Shown here piece after piece: positions 62,447-64,000 of a stretch of DNA of 64,000 bases. The stretch covers positions 204,200,814 to 204,264,813 of the forward strand of contig CM022302.1 in assembly GCA_011799875.1 (NCBI GenBank), given 5' to 3'. The DNA comes from Thinopyrum elongatum. Taxonomy: Eukaryota > Streptophyta > Magnoliopsida > Poales > Poaceae. The notes beneath the pieces were generated by a model. It did not search any database, had not been told where the DNA came from, and worked only from the letters and a program-made list of their open reading frames with translations. The translations under genes and the position numbers were made by a program. Position 1 is the stretch's first letter. Every line of letters begins with the position of its first letter.

Positions 62447-64000
62447 TATTGGGAAACGTTTCATGGAAAACAAAAAAATTCTATGCACACGCAAGATCTA
62501 TCCATGGAGATGCATAGCTACGAGAGGGGGAGAGCATCTACATACCCTTGTAGATCGCTAAGCGGAAGCGTTTATCAACGCGGTTGATGTAGTCGTACAC
62601 CTTCATGATCCGTTCCGATCAAGCACCGAACGTACGACACCTCCGCGTTTAGCACATGTTCAGCTCGATGACGTCCTCGCCTTCTTGATCTAGCAAGAGG
62701 GGTGAAGTAGTAGATGAGTTCCGGTAGCATGACGACGTGGTGACGGTGGTAGTGAAACTATTTCCGCAGGGCTTCGCCAAGCACAACAGATTTAGAGCGG
62801 AGGATGAACTAGAGGGAGAGGGGGCACCGGCACATGGCTTGGTGAATCATGGTGTCCTCTAGGGGCTACCCCTGCTCCTCTATTTATATGTTGAGCCCTG
62901 GGGTCGTTACTTCGGAAGAGGGCCTCCCCAAAGTCAGTTTGGAACGCAAGGAAGAGTCCTTCTCGGATTCCAGCACCAGACGACACGGTCCTCAACGTCT
63001 GGCCCAGACGCCATGGTCCTCGGCGTATGGCCCAGGGCCAAACGCCAGGGTCCCTGGCGTCTGGTCCCCGACCTCCGCAAATTTTCCTTTTGCACCGACC
63101 TAAAGCCCCGTGGGCCTTACCCCTTGGCCCAACCAAAGTGTCTTCGCACCAGAACATTTCTGGAAACATCCGAAACCCTTCCGGTGAACTCCGGAACCCT
63201 TCCGGAGACTAAACACTATCATCCTATATATCAATCTTTACCTTCGGACCATTTCGGAGATCCTCGTCATGTCCGTGATCTCATCCAGGACTCCGAACAA
63301 CATTCGGTCACTAGCATACATAACTCATATAATACTATATCAATGAACGTTAAGCGTGCGGACCCTACGGGTTCGAGAATGATGTAGACATGACCGAGAC
63401 GCTTCTCCGGTCAATAACCAATAGCGGGACCTGGATGCCCATATTGGTTCCTACATATTCTACAAAGATCTTTATCGGTCGAACCTTTGTGACAACATAC
63501 GTAGTTCCCTTTGTCCGTCGGTATGTTACTTGCCCGAGATTCGATCGTTGGTGTCTCCATACCTAGTTCAATCTCGTTACCGTAAGTCTCTTTACTCGTT
63601 CCGTAATACATCATCTTGTAACTAACTCCTTAGTCACTTTGCTTGCAAGCTTCTTGTGATGTTGTATTACCGAGAAGGGCCCAGAGATACCTATCCGTCA
63701 TACGGAATGACAAATCCCAATCTCGATCCATGCCAACTCAACAGACACCTTTGGAGATACCTGTAGAGCACCTTTATTATCACCCAGTTATGAAGTGACG
63801 TTTGATACACACAAGGCATTCTTCTGGAGTCTGGGAGTTGCATGATCTCATGGTCGAAGGAACATGTATTTGACATTAAGAAAGTAGTAGCAATAAACTG
63901 AACGATTATATGTTATGCTAACGGATGGGTCTTGTCCATCACATCATTCTCCTAATGATGTGATCCCGTTATCAAACGACAACTCATGTCTATGGTTAGG
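62447..64000 (-). mobile_element. BARE/WIS/Angela-type Copia LTR, entering from the right
   Basis: On the minus strand the visible sequence runs from gataacgggatcacatcatt (right edge) through a pyrimidine/purine middle to the LTR end cgtttcccaata at 62447. This is the order of the long LTRs of this Triticeae Copia group. The last bases are TA rather than CA. No primer-binding site lies to the left, so this is the 3' LTR or a solo LTR. The LTR start and any internal region are outside the window. A TATA-like tatttatat is near 62881. Confidence 0.75.

Overview
The window is repeat-dense plant nuclear DNA, most likely from a Triticeae grass (wheat, Aegilops, barley or rye type). No intact single-copy gene, tRNA or rRNA is visible; almost everything belongs to nested transposable elements. 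The grass assignment is inference. It rests on a BARE/WIS/Angela-type Copia LTR entering at the right edge, a Stowaway MITE with a TACTCCCT end, and several Ty3/gypsy families with the layout gag-protease-RT-RNase H-integrase.

Layout. At 121-2633 a 5'-truncated LINE (minus strand) with a 14-bp target-site duplication (TSD) lies in an older host sequence. That host carries the C-terminus of an unidentified minus-strand reading frame, which was split by gypsy element A (3038-28662, minus; TSD cctgg/cctag). Element B, a gag-protease-only gypsy element (plus), inserted in A's pol. A tandem duplication of the B/A junction followed, leaving three B LTRs (10538-11032, 13795-14204, 22445-22939) and two copies of A's RT/RNase H region. 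To the right of A is an LTR fragment of element E. E was split by gypsy element C (29417-57700, plus; TSD tctct). C carries element D (36924-47517, plus; TSD aaaac), which itself holds a solo LTR of its own family (39764-40675). C also carries a 4157-bp TG...CA segment with a 5-bp TSD (49353-53509). Beyond C lies element G (minus, 57779 onward), with a Stowaway MITE in its LTR and a dead hAT transposon (60459-61810) in its coding region. The Copia LTR at 62447-64000 interrupts G.

How the parts work together. A, B, C and D all share one design. The sense strand encodes retroelement proteins, and between the sense genes and the 3' LTR the opposite strand carries a separate gene. Its product has an N-terminal domain of the 'putative gypsy type transposon' (Pfam Transposase_28) type, an acidic low-complexity linker and a C-terminal coiled coil. 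In A this antisense gene has a TATA box, an ATG, GT-AG introns and an AATAAA signal. In B, C and D, removing predicted introns joins the flanking frames without a shift. Antisense extra ORFs are known in Tat-lineage gypsy elements. The recurrent intron-bearing architecture here, including a 4-kb element sitting inside one antisense intron, is the most interesting system in the window. B and D have lost most of pol and would depend on autonomous relatives. All element proteins carry stops or frameshifts, so every element here looks dead in cis.
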